Assembly (NCBI GenBank): GCA_963803495.1
Contig: CAWDMP010000002.1
Location: forward strand, 2,108,001 to 2,172,000
Reading direction: 5' to 3'
DNA: 64,000 nucleotides
From: Persicitalea sp963803495
GTDB taxonomy: Bacteria > Bacteroidota > Bacteroidia > Cytophagales > Spirosomataceae
The position numbers and the translations under genes were made by a program. A model generated the notes under the pieces. The model was not told where the DNA came from, searched no databases, and saw only the letters and a program-made list of their open reading frames with translations. This document shows, in pieces, positions 40,587-47,825 of this stretch (its first letter is position 1; each line of letters begins with the position of its first letter).

Positions 40587-41495
40587 ATGGATTTCGGCAA
40601 ACTGGACGACTTCTCGAACGTAGATTTCTCGCTGCCCGACACGCACCGATTCACGACAGATGTGCTGGCAAGCGCCGCGCCCTCGCCTAAGAAAGAAGTA
40701 TACGTCGGCCCGCCGATATGGGCGAACAAAGACTGGGTGGGCAAGATTTATCCGACCAACGCCAAAGACAAGGATTTTCTGTACCACTACACTCGGCAGT
40801 TCAACACCATCGAACTGAACGTGACGCACTACCAAATCCCAAGCGACGACACCATCGAGCGCTGGCGCGAAACGGCCCCCGATGGCTTTACCTACTGCCC
40901 CAAGTGGCCGCAAGCCATCAGCCATGATGCGGAGTTGGTTAACGTCATGCTGCCTTCGGACGAGTTCGTGCGGGCGGTGCTGGGGTTGGAAGACAAACTA
41001 GGCACGACCTTCCTACAACTCGGCCCGGCTTTCGATACATCTAAATTTGACAATCTCGAACGGTTTTTGAGTACCCTGCCGGAAGGGTTTCCAATCACCG
41101 TCGAGTTTCGGCATCCGAGTTGGTTCAGTGACGACTACGCCTGGCAAAAGACGCTGGAATTGCTGCACGAGCGCAACGTAGGCACGGTCATGACCGACGT
41201 GTCGGGTCGCCGCGACGTGCTGCACATGGCGCTTTCGACACCGACTTTCGTCCTACGCTTCGTCGGCAACGAACTCGACCGCACCGACTACACTCGCACC
41301 GACGAGTGGTTGCTCCGACTGAAATCGTGGTTCGAGCAAGGTCTGCAAAGCGCCTATATTTTCATCCACACCGCCGACAACCTTCTCTCACCCGAATTGA
41401 GCAAGTACTGGATCGAAGGCTTCAACGCCAAAATGGGGCTTTCCGTAGCACCACCCGAAATCCGGGCGCAGGTGATACAGGGAGAGTTGTTTTAA
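40587..41495 (+). CDS. DUF72 (YecE-like) TIM-barrel protein
   Basis: A 302-residue protein with the DUF72 hallmarks: VYVGPPIWANKDWVGKIYPT near the start, FLYHYTRQFNTIELNVTHYQ, then FTYCPKWPQAISHD, ITVEFRHPSWF and the closing YIFIHTADNL. DUF72 proteins have a TIM-barrel fold and an unknown function, in some genomes linked with Fe-S or nucleotide metabolism. The start ATG 40587 is the first in the frame with a normal N-terminal part. The gene ends only a few bases before the higBA operator. Confidence 0.9.
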   Translation: MDFGKLDDFSNVDFSLPDTHRFTTDVLASAAPSPKKEVYVGPPIWANKDWVGKIYPTNAKDKDFLYHYTRQFNTIELNVTHYQIPSDDTIERWRETAPDGFTYCPKWPQAISHDAELVNVMLPSDEFVRAVLGLEDKLGTTFLQLGPAFDTSKFDNLERFLSTLPEGFPITVEFRHPSWFSDDYAWQKTLELLHERNVGTVMTDVSGRRDVLHMALSTPTFVLRFVGNELDRTDYTRTDEWLLRLKSWFEQGLQSAYIFIHTADNLLSPELSKYWIEGFNAKMGLSVAPPEIRAQVIQGELF

Positions 41496-41497
41496 AG

Positions 41498-41534
41498 TAT
41501 AAAAGTTATCTTGTTGCTAACTTTTATATCTTTG
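41498..41534 (+). promoter_or_regulatory. Operator and -7 element of higBA
   Basis: TATAAAAGTTA (41498-41508) and TAACTTTTATA (41518-41528) are perfect inverted copies with a 9-bp centre, so their axes are 20 bp apart. The right arm overlaps TATCTTTG (41527-41534), a full TAnnTTTG match, 17 bp before the higB start. The arrangement is that of an autorepressed toxin-antitoxin promoter bound by the HigA dimer. Confidence 0.75.
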
Positions 41535-41551
41535 TAGTCAAACCCTCTTGA

Positions 41552-41848
41552 ATGAGAATAGTAGCTAAAAGTACGCTGAGAGACTTCTGGGAACAGCACC
41601 AGGATGCGGAGAAACCGCTCAGATTATGGTTTGACAAAATAAAGAAGCGAGACTGGAATAATCCTAACGAAATCAGGCAGTTCTTTGGCGACGCTGATCA
41701 AGTAGGCAACAACCGGATTGTCTTCAACATAGCAAGAAACAAGTACAGGCTGATCGTCAAGTTTGTCTACGAAACTCAAATCTGCTACATCCGCTTCATT
41801 GGTACTCACAAAGAGTACGATAAGATTAAGGATATAGCAAACATCTAA
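41552..41848 (+). CDS. higB: HigB-type mRNA interferase toxin
   Basis: A 98-residue basic protein of the HigB_toxin family: MRIVAKSTLRDFWEQHQDAE at the start, then WNNPNEIRQFFGDADQVGNN, FNIARNKYRLIVKF and the C-terminal FIGTHKEYDKIK with the His and Tyr characteristic of RelE-fold ribosome-dependent RNases. It should cut mRNA on the ribosome when freed from its antitoxin. It is placed before the antitoxin gene (18 bp), the order typical of higBA. Both genes are intact, unlike the VapBC-type pair at 18.8-19.3 kb. Confidence 0.93.
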   Translation: MRIVAKSTLRDFWEQHQDAEKPLRLWFDKIKKRDWNNPNEIRQFFGDADQVGNNRIVFNIARNKYRLIVKFVYETQICYIRFIGTHKEYDKIKDIANI

Positions 41849-41866
41849 CTATAATCAAGATTCATC

Positions 41867-42220
41867 ATGGAAATAGTAAGGCCGATTAGGACAGAAGTGC
41901 AATACAAACAAGCACTTAGAAGAATCGATGAGTTTATCGATAGCTCCCCCGGCACCTCCGAATTTGACTATTTGGAAGTACTTTCAATCTTGGTGGATGA
42001 CTACGAAAATAAGCATCACCCCATTGAACCACTCGATCCCATAGAAGCCATACGAGTTGAAATGGAAGAAAAAGGATTGAAACAGAAGGACTTGATACCC
42101 TATTTCGGTAGCAAAGAGATGGTCTCTCAAATATTGAACAGGAAGAGGCCATTAACTTTAAAGATCATCAAGAACCTCCACCAGCACTTCAATATTTCAG
42201 CGGACGTTCTGTTGGCTTAG
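41867..42220 (+). CDS. higA: HigA-type antitoxin with XRE helix-turn-helix
   Basis: A 117-residue protein. The first 60 residues (TEVQYKQALRRIDEFIDSSP, DYLEVLSILVDDYENKHHPI) form the toxin-binding helical part seen in HigA proteins of Bacteroidota, and the second half is an XRE-type helix-turn-helix (MEEKGLKQKDLIPYFGSKEM, VSQILNRKRPLTLKIIKNLH). It neutralises HigB and should repress the shared promoter by binding the 41498-41528 palindrome. The transcript ends at the strong terminator at 42360. Confidence 0.93.
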   Translation: MEIVRPIRTEVQYKQALRRIDEFIDSSPGTSEFDYLEVLSILVDDYENKHHPIEPLDPIEAIRVEMEEKGLKQKDLIPYFGSKEMVSQILNRKRPLTLKIIKNLHQHFNISADVLLA

Positions 42221-42359
42221 AATTTTCCAGTACCTTTGAACCATGACAAAAACAGCGACCTGCTACCCACTCCATCATCACGTTATCGGATAAGGTTTCG
42301 GGCGGCGCGTCTTTTCAATACGAATTCTGTGTGATAAGGTTGAATACAGAAGTACCCCG

Positions 42360-42393
42360 AAGCCCGGTTCCGTAAAGAATCGGGCTTTATTTT
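42360..42393 (+). terminator. Rho-independent terminator after higBA
   Basis: AAGCCCGGTTC (42360-42370) pairs with GAATCGGGCTT (42377-42387), one G-T pair, six-base loop, then a T-rich tail. It lies 140 bp after higA; the stretch between holds nothing recognisable. Confidence 0.9.
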
Positions 42394-42400
42394 TTAGACA

Positions 42401-42525
42401 TTAGGTGGTTAGGTTATTAGGAATTAGGTCCTAATTAATGCCAAGAAAACCCTATTCCCTTTGAGACAGAAAAAATTTAAGTATTCTTTACGCTTGACCA
42501 AAAGCAACCTAACAACCTAATACCT
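42401..42525. repeat. TTAGGT-type array with inverted copy before hisH
   Basis: TTAGGTGG, TTAGGTTA, TTAGGAA and TTAGGTC (42401-42430) are followed 75 bp later by CAACCTAACAACCTAATACC (42505-42524), the inverted form. The second arm ends about nine bases before the TTG start of hisH. Same family as 5755-5892 and 60422-60527. Confidence 0.85.
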
Positions 42526-42533
42526 CTCCCCTC

Positions 42534-43121
42534 TTGAAAACCGTCATCATCAAATACAACGCGGGTAATGTGCAGTCGGTCATGTACGCGCTGGACCGGC
42601 TGGGCGTCGACTACCTTTACACCAACGAGGAAGAAGAGATCCGCTCGGCCGATAAAGTGATATTTCCCGGCGTGGGCGAGGCGAGCACCGCGATGGCGTA
42701 CTTGAAAAGCAAGAAACTGGATTTGCTCATTCCCTCCCTGAAACAGCCCGTACTGGGTACTTGCGTAGGTATGCAGCTCATGTGCCGCTATTCCGAGGAG
42801 AACGACACCAACTGCATGGGCATCTTCGATGTGGACGTAAAGCGCTTCCCGCCCACGGCCGGCGTCAAAGTACCCCACATGGGCTGGAATAGCATCTACG
42901 GCTACAAAAATGAAATCACGGCCGGTTTGCAGGAAGAAGCCTACGTGTACTTCGTCCATAGCTACGCCGCGCCCGTTTGCGAACATACCATCGCTACCTG
43001 CGACTACATCCACCCATTCAGCGCCATGCTCCACCGCGACAACTTTTATGCCGCCCAATTTCACTGCGAAATCAGCGGCAATATCGGTGAGCGGATTTTG
43101 AGCAATTTTTTGAAGACTTAA
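42534..43121 (+). CDS. hisH: Imidazole glycerol phosphate synthase, glutaminase subunit
   Basis: HisH releases ammonia from glutamine for HisF in histidine synthesis. The start is TTG 42534 (MKTVIIKYNAGNVQSVMYAL), with no ATG near it. The class I glutamine amidotransferase triad is Cys77 (LGTCVGMQLM), His177 and Glu179. The His/Glu segment reads AAQFHCEISG, whereas most HisH proteins have FHPEKS: the Pro is Cys and the Lys is Ile. The catalytic residues themselves are kept. The gene begins the local his cluster and is followed 84 bp later by hisA, with a periodic array between. Confidence 0.94.
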   Translation: MKTVIIKYNAGNVQSVMYALDRLGVDYLYTNEEEEIRSADKVIFPGVGEASTAMAYLKSKKLDLLIPSLKQPVLGTCVGMQLMCRYSEENDTNCMGIFDVDVKRFPPTAGVKVPHMGWNSIYGYKNEITAGLQEEAYVYFVHSYAAPVCEHTIATCDYIHPFSAMLHRDNFYAAQFHCEISGNIGERILSNFLKT

Positions 43122-43166
43122 ACCGCTCGGGCAGCCCCGTACGCTCAGTCTGACAACCACATAGCT

Positions 43167-43206
43167 CAACAGTTAAACAATTCAACGATTACACGATTTA
43201 ACAAAG
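43167..43206. repeat. Octamer array directly before hisA
   Basis: CAACAGTT, AAACAATT, CAACGATT, ACACGATT and TAACAAAG follow with an exact 8-bp period; the last base is the G of the hisA GTG start codon. It lies within the hisH-hisA-hisF transcript. Confidence 0.75.
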
Positions 43207-43931
43207 TGCAAATTATCCCCGCCATAGACCTCATCGAAGGCAAGTGCGTCCGCCTCACGCAGGGCGACTACGCGCAGAAGAAAATTTACAACGAAAAACC
43301 GCTCGAAGTCGCCAGGCAGTTTGAGGACGCGGGCCTGACGCGGCTGCACCTCGTGGATTTGGACGGCGCGAAAGCCAAGCAGGTCGTCAACTGGAAAGTA
43401 CTGGAAACGATCGCTGGCAAAACCACGCTACACATAGACTTCGGTGGCGGGGTGCAGTCAGACGACGACTTGCGGATCGCCTTCGAGTGCGGGGCCAAAC
43501 AAATTACGGGTGGCAGCGTGGCCGTGAAGCAGCCGGATTTGTTCGAAAGTTGGCTAAAAACCTACGGCGGCGATAAAATCATCCTCGGGGCCGACGCCAA
43601 GAACGAAAAAATCGCCGTGAGCGGTTGGGAGGAAGGCACCGAGTTGTGGGTGTATGATTTTGTGGAAAAATACCAGGAAAAAGACGTGAAGTACATCATC
43701 AGCACCGACGTCGCTAAGGACGGACTGTTGCAAGGCCCTTCTTTTGATTTATACAAAAACCTGCAAGACCGCTGTCCCGAAATAAACGTCATCGCCAGCG
43801 GCGGTGTGAGCACTATGGGCGACCTGGAACGGCTGGCTGAAATGGGATTGTATGGCGTCATCGTCGGTAAGGCGATTTACGAAGGCCGCGTTACGCTGGC
43901 CGAATTAAGCAAACTGAACGAGCAATGCTAA
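43206..43931 (+). CDS. hisA: HisA, ProFAR isomerase
   Basis: The 241-residue TIM barrel isomerises the ProFAR intermediate in histidine synthesis. Start is GTG 43206, giving MQIIPAIDLIEGKCVRLTQG with the catalytic Asp8. Other landmarks are LHLVDLDGAKAKQVVN, the phosphate loops DFGGGVQSDD and VIASGGVSTMGDLE, and the second catalytic Asp in IISTDVAKDGLLQG. It overlaps hisF by seven bases (43925-43931), so the two are translationally coupled. Confidence 0.96.
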   Translation: MQIIPAIDLIEGKCVRLTQGDYAQKKIYNEKPLEVARQFEDAGLTRLHLVDLDGAKAKQVVNWKVLETIAGKTTLHIDFGGGVQSDDDLRIAFECGAKQITGGSVAVKQPDLFESWLKTYGGDKIILGADAKNEKIAVSGWEEGTELWVYDFVEKYQEKDVKYIISTDVAKDGLLQGPSFDLYKNLQDRCPEINVIASGGVSTMGDLERLAEMGLYGVIVGKAIYEGRVTLAELSKLNEQC

Positions 43932-44707
43932 CCAAACGTATCATTCCCTGCCTCGACGTCAAGGACGGCCGCACCGTGAAAGGCGTCAACTTCGTCAACC
44001 TTCGCGACGCGGGCGACGCCGTCGAACTCGGTGCGCTCTACGCCGCGCAAGGAGCGGATGAACTGGTATTTTTGGACATCACGGCCACCGTCGAAGGCCG
44101 GGGTACCTTCCTCGAACTCGTGAAGCGCGTGGCGCACACGGTCAACATTCCGTTTACGGTCGGAGGCGGCATTTCGTCCGTAGCCGACGTGTCGGCGTTG
44201 CTCCACGCCGGGGCCGATAAAGTGTCGATTAACTCGGCGGCGGTGCGAAACCCTAACCTAATCAACGAACTGGCGCTCGAATTCGGCAGTCAGTGCATCG
44301 TAGTGGCCATCGATAGCCGCTACCTGCCGCACATCGAGGACGTGCCCGATGCGGGCGGCGACCACATTGTGCATACCCACGGTGGCCGCACGCCCACGGC
44401 CATCAAAACAATTCCCTGGGCAAAAGAAGTGGAAGAGCGCGGCGCGGGCGAAATCCTGCTCACCTCGATGGACACCGATGGTACCAAAAACGGCTTTGCC
44501 CTCGAACTGACTGCCACCATTTCGGGTGCGGCCAATATCCCTGTCATCGCCTCAGGCGGAGCGGGCAACATGGCACATTTTCAAGAAGTATTCACCACGG
44601 GCAAAGCCGATGCGGGCCTGGCCGCCAGTATCTTTCATTTTAGAGAAATCGACATTCCCGATTTAAAGCAATATTTGCGGGATGAAGGGTTGCCGATGCG
44701 GATTTGA
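43925..44707 (+). CDS. hisF: HisF, imidazole glycerol phosphate synthase cyclase
   Basis: The cyclase subunit partner of HisH. MLTKRIIPCLDVKDGRTVKG carries catalytic Asp11; the second Asp is in TSMDTDGTKNGF. VGGGISSVADV and ASGGAGNMAHF bind the two phosphates of the substrate. At 260 residues it is somewhat longer than usual because of the segment RYLPHIEDVPDAGGDHIVHT, which carries an insertion common in Bacteroidota HisF. It is co-transcribed with hisA; a composite palindromic repeat separates it from hisIE. Confidence 0.96.
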   Translation: MLTKRIIPCLDVKDGRTVKGVNFVNLRDAGDAVELGALYAAQGADELVFLDITATVEGRGTFLELVKRVAHTVNIPFTVGGGISSVADVSALLHAGADKVSINSAAVRNPNLINELALEFGSQCIVVAIDSRYLPHIEDVPDAGGDHIVHTHGGRTPTAIKTIPWAKEVEERGAGEILLTSMDTDGTKNGFALELTATISGAANIPVIASGGAGNMAHFQEVFTTGKADAGLAASIFHFREIDIPDLKQYLRDEGLPMRI

Positions 44708-44739
44708 TGTGTGGTACGGCCGGCCCAGCCGTTTTCCGT

Positions 44740-44858
44740 GTAGGGGCGAACCCATGTGCTCGCCCTGCGCGCGTCAGCAACGCGGAATAGTTTTTCCATA
44801 CGGCACGTTCCGGGCGAACACAGCAACATACCGGGCGGACACACAGGTCCGCCCCTAC
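44740..44858. repeat. Composite GTAGGGGCG palindromic repeat between hisF and hisIE
   Basis: GTAGGGGCGAAC (44740-44751) and GTCCGCCCCTAC (44847-44858) are inverted ends, 11 of 12 matching. Inside are the further copies GTGCTCGCCC, GGGCGAACACA and GGGCGGACACACAGGTCCGCCC in two overlapping pieces. Such units are dispersed in many Bacteroidota and cyanobacterial genomes. It separates two his genes by 160 bp and ends nine bases before the hisIE start codon. Confidence 0.8.
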
Positions 44859-44867
44859 CAAAAACTT

Positions 44868-45467
44868 ATGAACCTCAATTTCCAAAAATCCCCCGATGGT
44901 CTGCTTCCCGCCATTATTCAAGATCCCGCTACGGGAAAAGTCCTGATGCTGGGCTACATGAACGCCGAGGCACTCGAAAAAACCGAAGCCGAAGGCAAGG
45001 TCACCTTTTTCAGCCGTAGCAAGCAGCGGCTATGGACCAAGGGCGAAACGAGTGATAACTTCCTGCACGTCAAAGAAATCAAAATCGACTGCGATGGCGA
45101 CACGATCCTGATCAAAGCGACGCCCGCCGGACCGACCTGTCATACCGGAGCCGACACCTGTTTCGATGAGCAGAATGACGGTCAGGCATTGTTTTTAAGC
45201 TACTTGCAGAAACATATCATCCGCGACCGCAAGCAGAATCCGTCCAAAACTTCCTACACGACTTCTTTATTTGAGAAGGGCGTTAACAAAATCGCTCAGA
45301 AAGTGGGTGAAGAAGCCGTGGAAGTGGTGATCGAGGCCAAGGACGACGACGACGACCTGTTCAAAGGCGAAGTCGCCGATCTGCTTTTTCATCTCCTGGT
45401 GCTTTTGGAACATAAAAATATTGACTTGGACGAAATAATCAGCGTTCTTCGTACCCGTCATCAGTAA
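44868..45467 (+). CDS. hisI: Bifunctional PRA-CH/PRA-PH (HisIE)
   Basis: A fused enzyme for two early steps of histidine synthesis. The true start is ATG 44868 (MNLNFQKSPDGLLPAIIQDP); the frame is open through the upstream repeat but that stretch is not protein-coding in character. HisI, cyclohydrolase: residues 1-105 with MLGYMNAEALEKT, DCDGDTILIKATPAGPTCH and TCFDEQ (zinc and catalytic Cys). HisE, pyrophosphohydrolase: about 108-199 with KIAQKVGEEAVEVVIEAKD and DLLFHLLVLL. It is the last his gene of the cluster; the others are not in the window. Confidence 0.96.
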   Translation: MNLNFQKSPDGLLPAIIQDPATGKVLMLGYMNAEALEKTEAEGKVTFFSRSKQRLWTKGETSDNFLHVKEIKIDCDGDTILIKATPAGPTCHTGADTCFDEQNDGQALFLSYLQKHIIRDRKQNPSKTSYTTSLFEKGVNKIAQKVGEEAVEVVIEAKDDDDDLFKGEVADLLFHLLVLLEHKNIDLDEIISVLRTRHQ

Positions 45468-45468
45468 A

Positions 45469-45492
45469 AGTTTATGAGTTTATGAGTTTTTT
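45469..45492. repeat. Octamer array after hisIE
   Basis: AGTTTATG, AGTTTATG and AGTTTTTT follow with an 8-bp period starting right after the hisIE stop; the T run may also help to end transcription. Confidence 0.6.
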
Positions 45493-45547
45493 TTGCTCCT
45501 GAACTACATTGACAGCACGGTCTGCCCGAGCGTGGGTCCGACCCGTC

Positions 45548-45568
45548 ATAATTCATCACTCATCATTC
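45548..45568. repeat. Heptamer array before the holin-like gene
   Basis: ATAATTC, ATCACTC and ATCATTC, exact 7-bp period, ending six bases before the ATG at 45575. Confidence 0.6.
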
Positions 45569-45574
45569 GAAAAA

Positions 45575-45910
45575 ATGAAAATACTTATTCGCCTCGTCGT
45601 CAGTACCATTGCGATCATCATCGCCGCCAACTTATTGGATGGTGTAGTCGTCACAAACGTCACCACGGCCCTGATTGCGGCGATCGTCCTGGGCCTGCTC
45701 AACACCTTCGTGCGGCCCGTGCTGCAACTTCTGGCGCTACCGATCACGCTCCTCACGCTGGGGCTGTTCTACTTTATCATCAACATTCTGATGGTGTATG
45801 CAGCGGCGGCCCTGGTCGATGGCTTTGCGATCAGTAACTTCATCGCGGCCGCGCTATTTGCTCTGATTGTAGCCGTGATCTCGGGTATCCTGGGGGCGAT
45901 TCTGGATTGA
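45575..45910 (+). CDS. Phage holin family (YvlD-like) membrane protein
   Basis: The start at ATG 45575 (MKILIRLVVSTIAIIIAANL) gives 111 residues, nearly all hydrophobic, in four helices: about 3-22, 30-50, 57-80 and 86-110. The pattern LDGVVVTNVTTALIAAIVLG, NTFVRPVLQLLALPITLLTL and GFAISNFIAAALFALIVAVI matches the Phage_holin_4_2/YvlD family. Despite the name these are chromosomal membrane proteins linked to envelope stress in Gram-positives; here there is no phage context. The frame opens 22 codons earlier but the upstream part overlaps the heptamer array. Confidence 0.85.
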   Translation: MKILIRLVVSTIAIIIAANLLDGVVVTNVTTALIAAIVLGLLNTFVRPVLQLLALPITLLTLGLFYFIINILMVYAAAALVDGFAISNFIAAALFALIVAVISGILGAILD

Positions 45911-45958
45911 TTCGGAAGCAAGAAGAGTCGCTTACCAAAGCGTTTGCGGCTAATTCAT

Positions 45959-45966
45959 TACTTTTG
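45959..45966 (+). promoter_or_regulatory. -7 element TACTTTTG before pcrB
   Basis: TACTTTTG matches TAnnTTTG and lies 50 bp before the pcrB start. A TTG at 45944 is too close (12 bp), so the -33 element is uncertain. Confidence 0.45.
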
Positions 45967-46016
45967 GACAATTTTTGGAACCCACAGACGGTCCTTTTAC
46001 AATCCATAACCACCGG

Positions 46017-46793
46017 ATGCAGTCAAAGCATACTCAAATAGCGGCCCTCTTGCAGAGAAAGTGTCACGAACGAAGGAAATCCTTCGCCGTGTTGCTCGAT
46101 CCCGACAAGGTCGATATGGCTACTTTTCCTGACTTTCTTGCGGAGGCCGCGCGTCATGGGGTCGACTTCTTTTTCGTGGGCGGCAGTTTGGTGACGCACT
46201 ACGCCATCGACCAGCTCGTGGCTGCCATTCACGAGCATACGAACATTCCGGCCATTCTTTTTCCGGGCAACAGCCTGCACATCGAGCCCAGCGCCGACGC
46301 GATCCTGCTTTTGTCCTTGATTTCCGGCCGCAACCCTGAGCTGCTCATCGGTCAGCACGTCATCGCCGCGCCGCTTTTGAAACAAAGCAACCTGGAGATA
46401 CTGCCGACGGGCTACATGCTCGTCGAAAGCGGAAAACTCACGACGGTGTCCTACATGAGCGGTACCATTCCGATGCCGCACGACAAACCATCCGTGGCGG
46501 CCTGCACCGCCATGGCGGGCGAAATGCTGGGCCTGAAGCTCATGTACCTCGACGCCGGCAGTGGCGCGCAGTACGCCGTACCCAAAGCCATCATCAGGGC
46601 GGTGCACGATGCTACTGATACCCCACTCATTGTGGGTGGTGGCATCGACTCCGGCGAGAAAGCCTATACCGCGCTGGAAGCAGGGGCCGATGTAGTCGTG
46701 ATCGGCAATGGCATCGAAAGTAACCCCTTGCTGCTTCCCGAAATAGCACAATGTGTGAAGTCATTTAATGAGCATTCCGTCAAAACGGTTTGA
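46017..46793 (+). CDS. PcrB-like geranylgeranyl/heptaprenylglyceryl phosphate synthase
   Basis: A TIM-barrel prenyltransferase that joins a polyprenyl diphosphate to sn-glycerol-1-phosphate. Start ATG 46017 gives MQSKHTQIAALLQRKCHERR and 258 residues. FAVLLDPDKVD holds the metal-binding Asp; FFFVGGSLVTHYAIDQLV, LLSLISGRNPELLIGQH and LIVGGGIDSGEKA are the substrate and phosphate loops. The archaeal homologue makes membrane lipids; Bacteroidota carry this gene with a product that is still debated. A TTG 14 codons upstream is an alternative start. A short palindrome follows the gene. Confidence 0.9.
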   Translation: MQSKHTQIAALLQRKCHERRKSFAVLLDPDKVDMATFPDFLAEAARHGVDFFFVGGSLVTHYAIDQLVAAIHEHTNIPAILFPGNSLHIEPSADAILLLSLISGRNPELLIGQHVIAAPLLKQSNLEILPTGYMLVESGKLTTVSYMSGTIPMPHDKPSVAACTAMAGEMLGLKLMYLDAGSGAQYAVPKAIIRAVHDATDTPLIVGGGIDSGEKAYTALEAGADVVVIGNGIESNPLLLPEIAQCVKSFNEHSVKTV

Positions 46794-46858
46794 AAAAAAG
46801 TAGCCGCGCACGGATTCCATTGCACAAAAACAAGGGTTCGCATCACTTTCTAAGGAGA

Positions 46859-46874
46859 TTCTAAGTTCTTAGAA
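46859..46874. promoter_or_regulatory. Palindrome TTCTAAG-TT-CTTAGAA upstream of the small lipoprotein promoter
   Basis: A perfect 7-bp inverted repeat with two central bases, 20 bp upstream of the -33 element. A partial third copy (TTCTAAGG) starts at 46849. It is too short and lacks a T run for a good terminator, so an operator is at least as likely. Confidence 0.45.
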
Positions 46875-46893
46875 AAATACAATCAAAATAATT

Positions 46894-46922
46894 TTGAGGT
46901 TTGTTTTTTAGTAGTACTTTTG
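46894..46922 (+). promoter_or_regulatory. Promoter TTG-N18-TACTTTTG of the small lipoprotein
   Basis: TTG (46894-46896, in TTTTG) and TACTTTTG (46915-46922) are 18 bp apart, a full match to the Bacteroidota consensus, within an AT-rich stretch. The leader would be about 25 bases. Confidence 0.75.
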
Positions 46923-46950
46923 TCCCACAACCTTATAAACACTACAAAAA

Positions 46951-47130
46951 ATGAAAAAAGTACTTGCATTCGCATTCGTTGCTGGCATGATGGCATTCGC
47001 TTCTTGCACCAGCAAACCTTCTGACGACGCTGCCATGGATTCTACTTCAATGAGCATGGACACCGACACGATGATGATGATGGACATGGACACTACGGCC
47101 ATGGACACGATGATGACTGACACTTTGTAA
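46951..47130 (+). CDS. 59-residue Met/Asp-rich lipoprotein
   Basis: A small gene with its own promoter and terminator. The signal MKKVLAFAFVAGMMAFASC places the lipidated Cys at 19. The remaining 40 residues are almost only Met, Asp, Thr and Ser, in a loose repeat of the type MDTDTMMMMDMDTTAMDTMM. Eleven of the last 35 residues are Met and nine are Asp. No known family comes to mind. Met-rich exported peptides can bind Cu(I) or Ag(I), and Asp adds affinity for divalent metals, so a metal-binding or metal-stress role is possible; a structural surface peptide is an alternative. Low-complexity composition makes false homology likely. Confidence 0.8.
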   Translation: MKKVLAFAFVAGMMAFASCTSKPSDDAAMDSTSMSMDTDTMMMMDMDTTAMDTMMTDTL

Positions 47131-47150
47131 GCATCGGGATCGTCCAAAGC

Positions 47151-47192
47151 AAAAAAAAGATTGCTCTATGAAAGTAGGGCAATCTTTTTTTA
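47151..47192 (+). terminator. Rho-independent terminator of the small lipoprotein gene
   Basis: A-run plus AGATTGC pairs with GCAATCT plus T-run, giving about 14 bp of stem and a U tract. It lies 21 bp after the stop and ends 10 bp before the SprT-like start. Confidence 0.9.
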
Positions 47193-47201
47193 TTTAGCGG
47201 T

Positions 47202-47825
47202 ATGGAAATAAAATCCGTCCTCGCCCCGCATCTTCCCCCGGCTAGTATTAATTACTGCGTCGATCTATGGGCCCGGCACCCCTTTGAGCTGCGCATCGTC
47301 CGGCCCCGTCGCACCCGCCTTGGCGACTTCACCCGTAAGCCCGGTACCGCAGCGCGCATCACCGTCAATGCCGACCTTAATCCTTACGCTTTCCTGATCA
47401 CCTACCTGCACGAAGTGGCGCACCATGTGGCGTACCTGGCCAAGCCATTGCGCAAAAAAATGGCCCCGCACGGATCGGAATGGCAAGCCGCTTTCCGGGA
47501 ATTGCTGGGCCCGGTACTGACGGATTCCTGCTTTCCTGATGACATTCTGCTGCCATTGCGCCGCTACGCGGCGCGTCCCGGCGCTTCCACCGGCAGCGAC
47601 CCCGAACTTGCTTTGGCCTTGGCTAAGTACAACGCCCTGGCTCCTGAAGACAACAAAAAGACGCTTCAATACCTCAGTGAAGGCGTAAGTTTCGTTTTCC
47701 AGAAACGGGAGTTCACGCGCGGCCCCATGCGCCGCACCCGCGTTTTGTGCGTCGAGAAAGCCTCGAACCGCCGTTACACCATTCCGGCCCACGCTTTGGT
47801 CAGGGAGTTGAAAGTTGATAATTGA
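47202..47825 (+). CDS. SprT-like zinc-metallopeptidase domain protein
   Basis: A 207-residue protein of the SprT-like family. The HExxH motif is HEVAHH with His70, Glu71 and His74 in LHEVAHHVAYLAKPLRKKMA; HGSEWQAAFRELLG follows and supplies the third ligand region. The C-terminal third (FVFQKREFTRGPMRRTRVLC, YTIPAHALVREL) resembles the small zinc-ribbon-like end of these proteins, although only one Cys is visible there. Members may act as DNA-protein crosslink proteases; in Bacteroidota the role is unproven. The gene overlaps the open frame of porU by 4 bp and its last codons are read from a TTGATAA repeat. Confidence 0.85.
   Translation: MEIKSVLAPHLPPASINYCVDLWARHPFELRIVRPRRTRLGDFTRKPGTAARITVNADLNPYAFLITYLHEVAHHVAYLAKPLRKKMAPHGSEWQAAFRELLGPVLTDSCFPDDILLPLRRYAARPGASTGSDPELALALAKYNALAPEDNKKTLQYLSEGVSFVFQKREFTRGPMRRTRVLCVEKASNRRYTIPAHALVRELKVDN

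Noticed and set aside
44682..44867. N-terminal extension of HisIE by 62 codons
   Set aside because: It is translated from the GTAGGGGCG palindromic repeat; ATG 44868 gives the usual HisI start.
45575..45910. Prophage signal from the holin-like gene
   Set aside because: The family is chromosomal (YvlD-like), and no other phage gene is nearby.
46859..46874. Terminator of pcrB
   Set aside because: The 7-bp stem is AT-rich with a two-base centre and no U tract; a regulatory palindrome is at least as likely.
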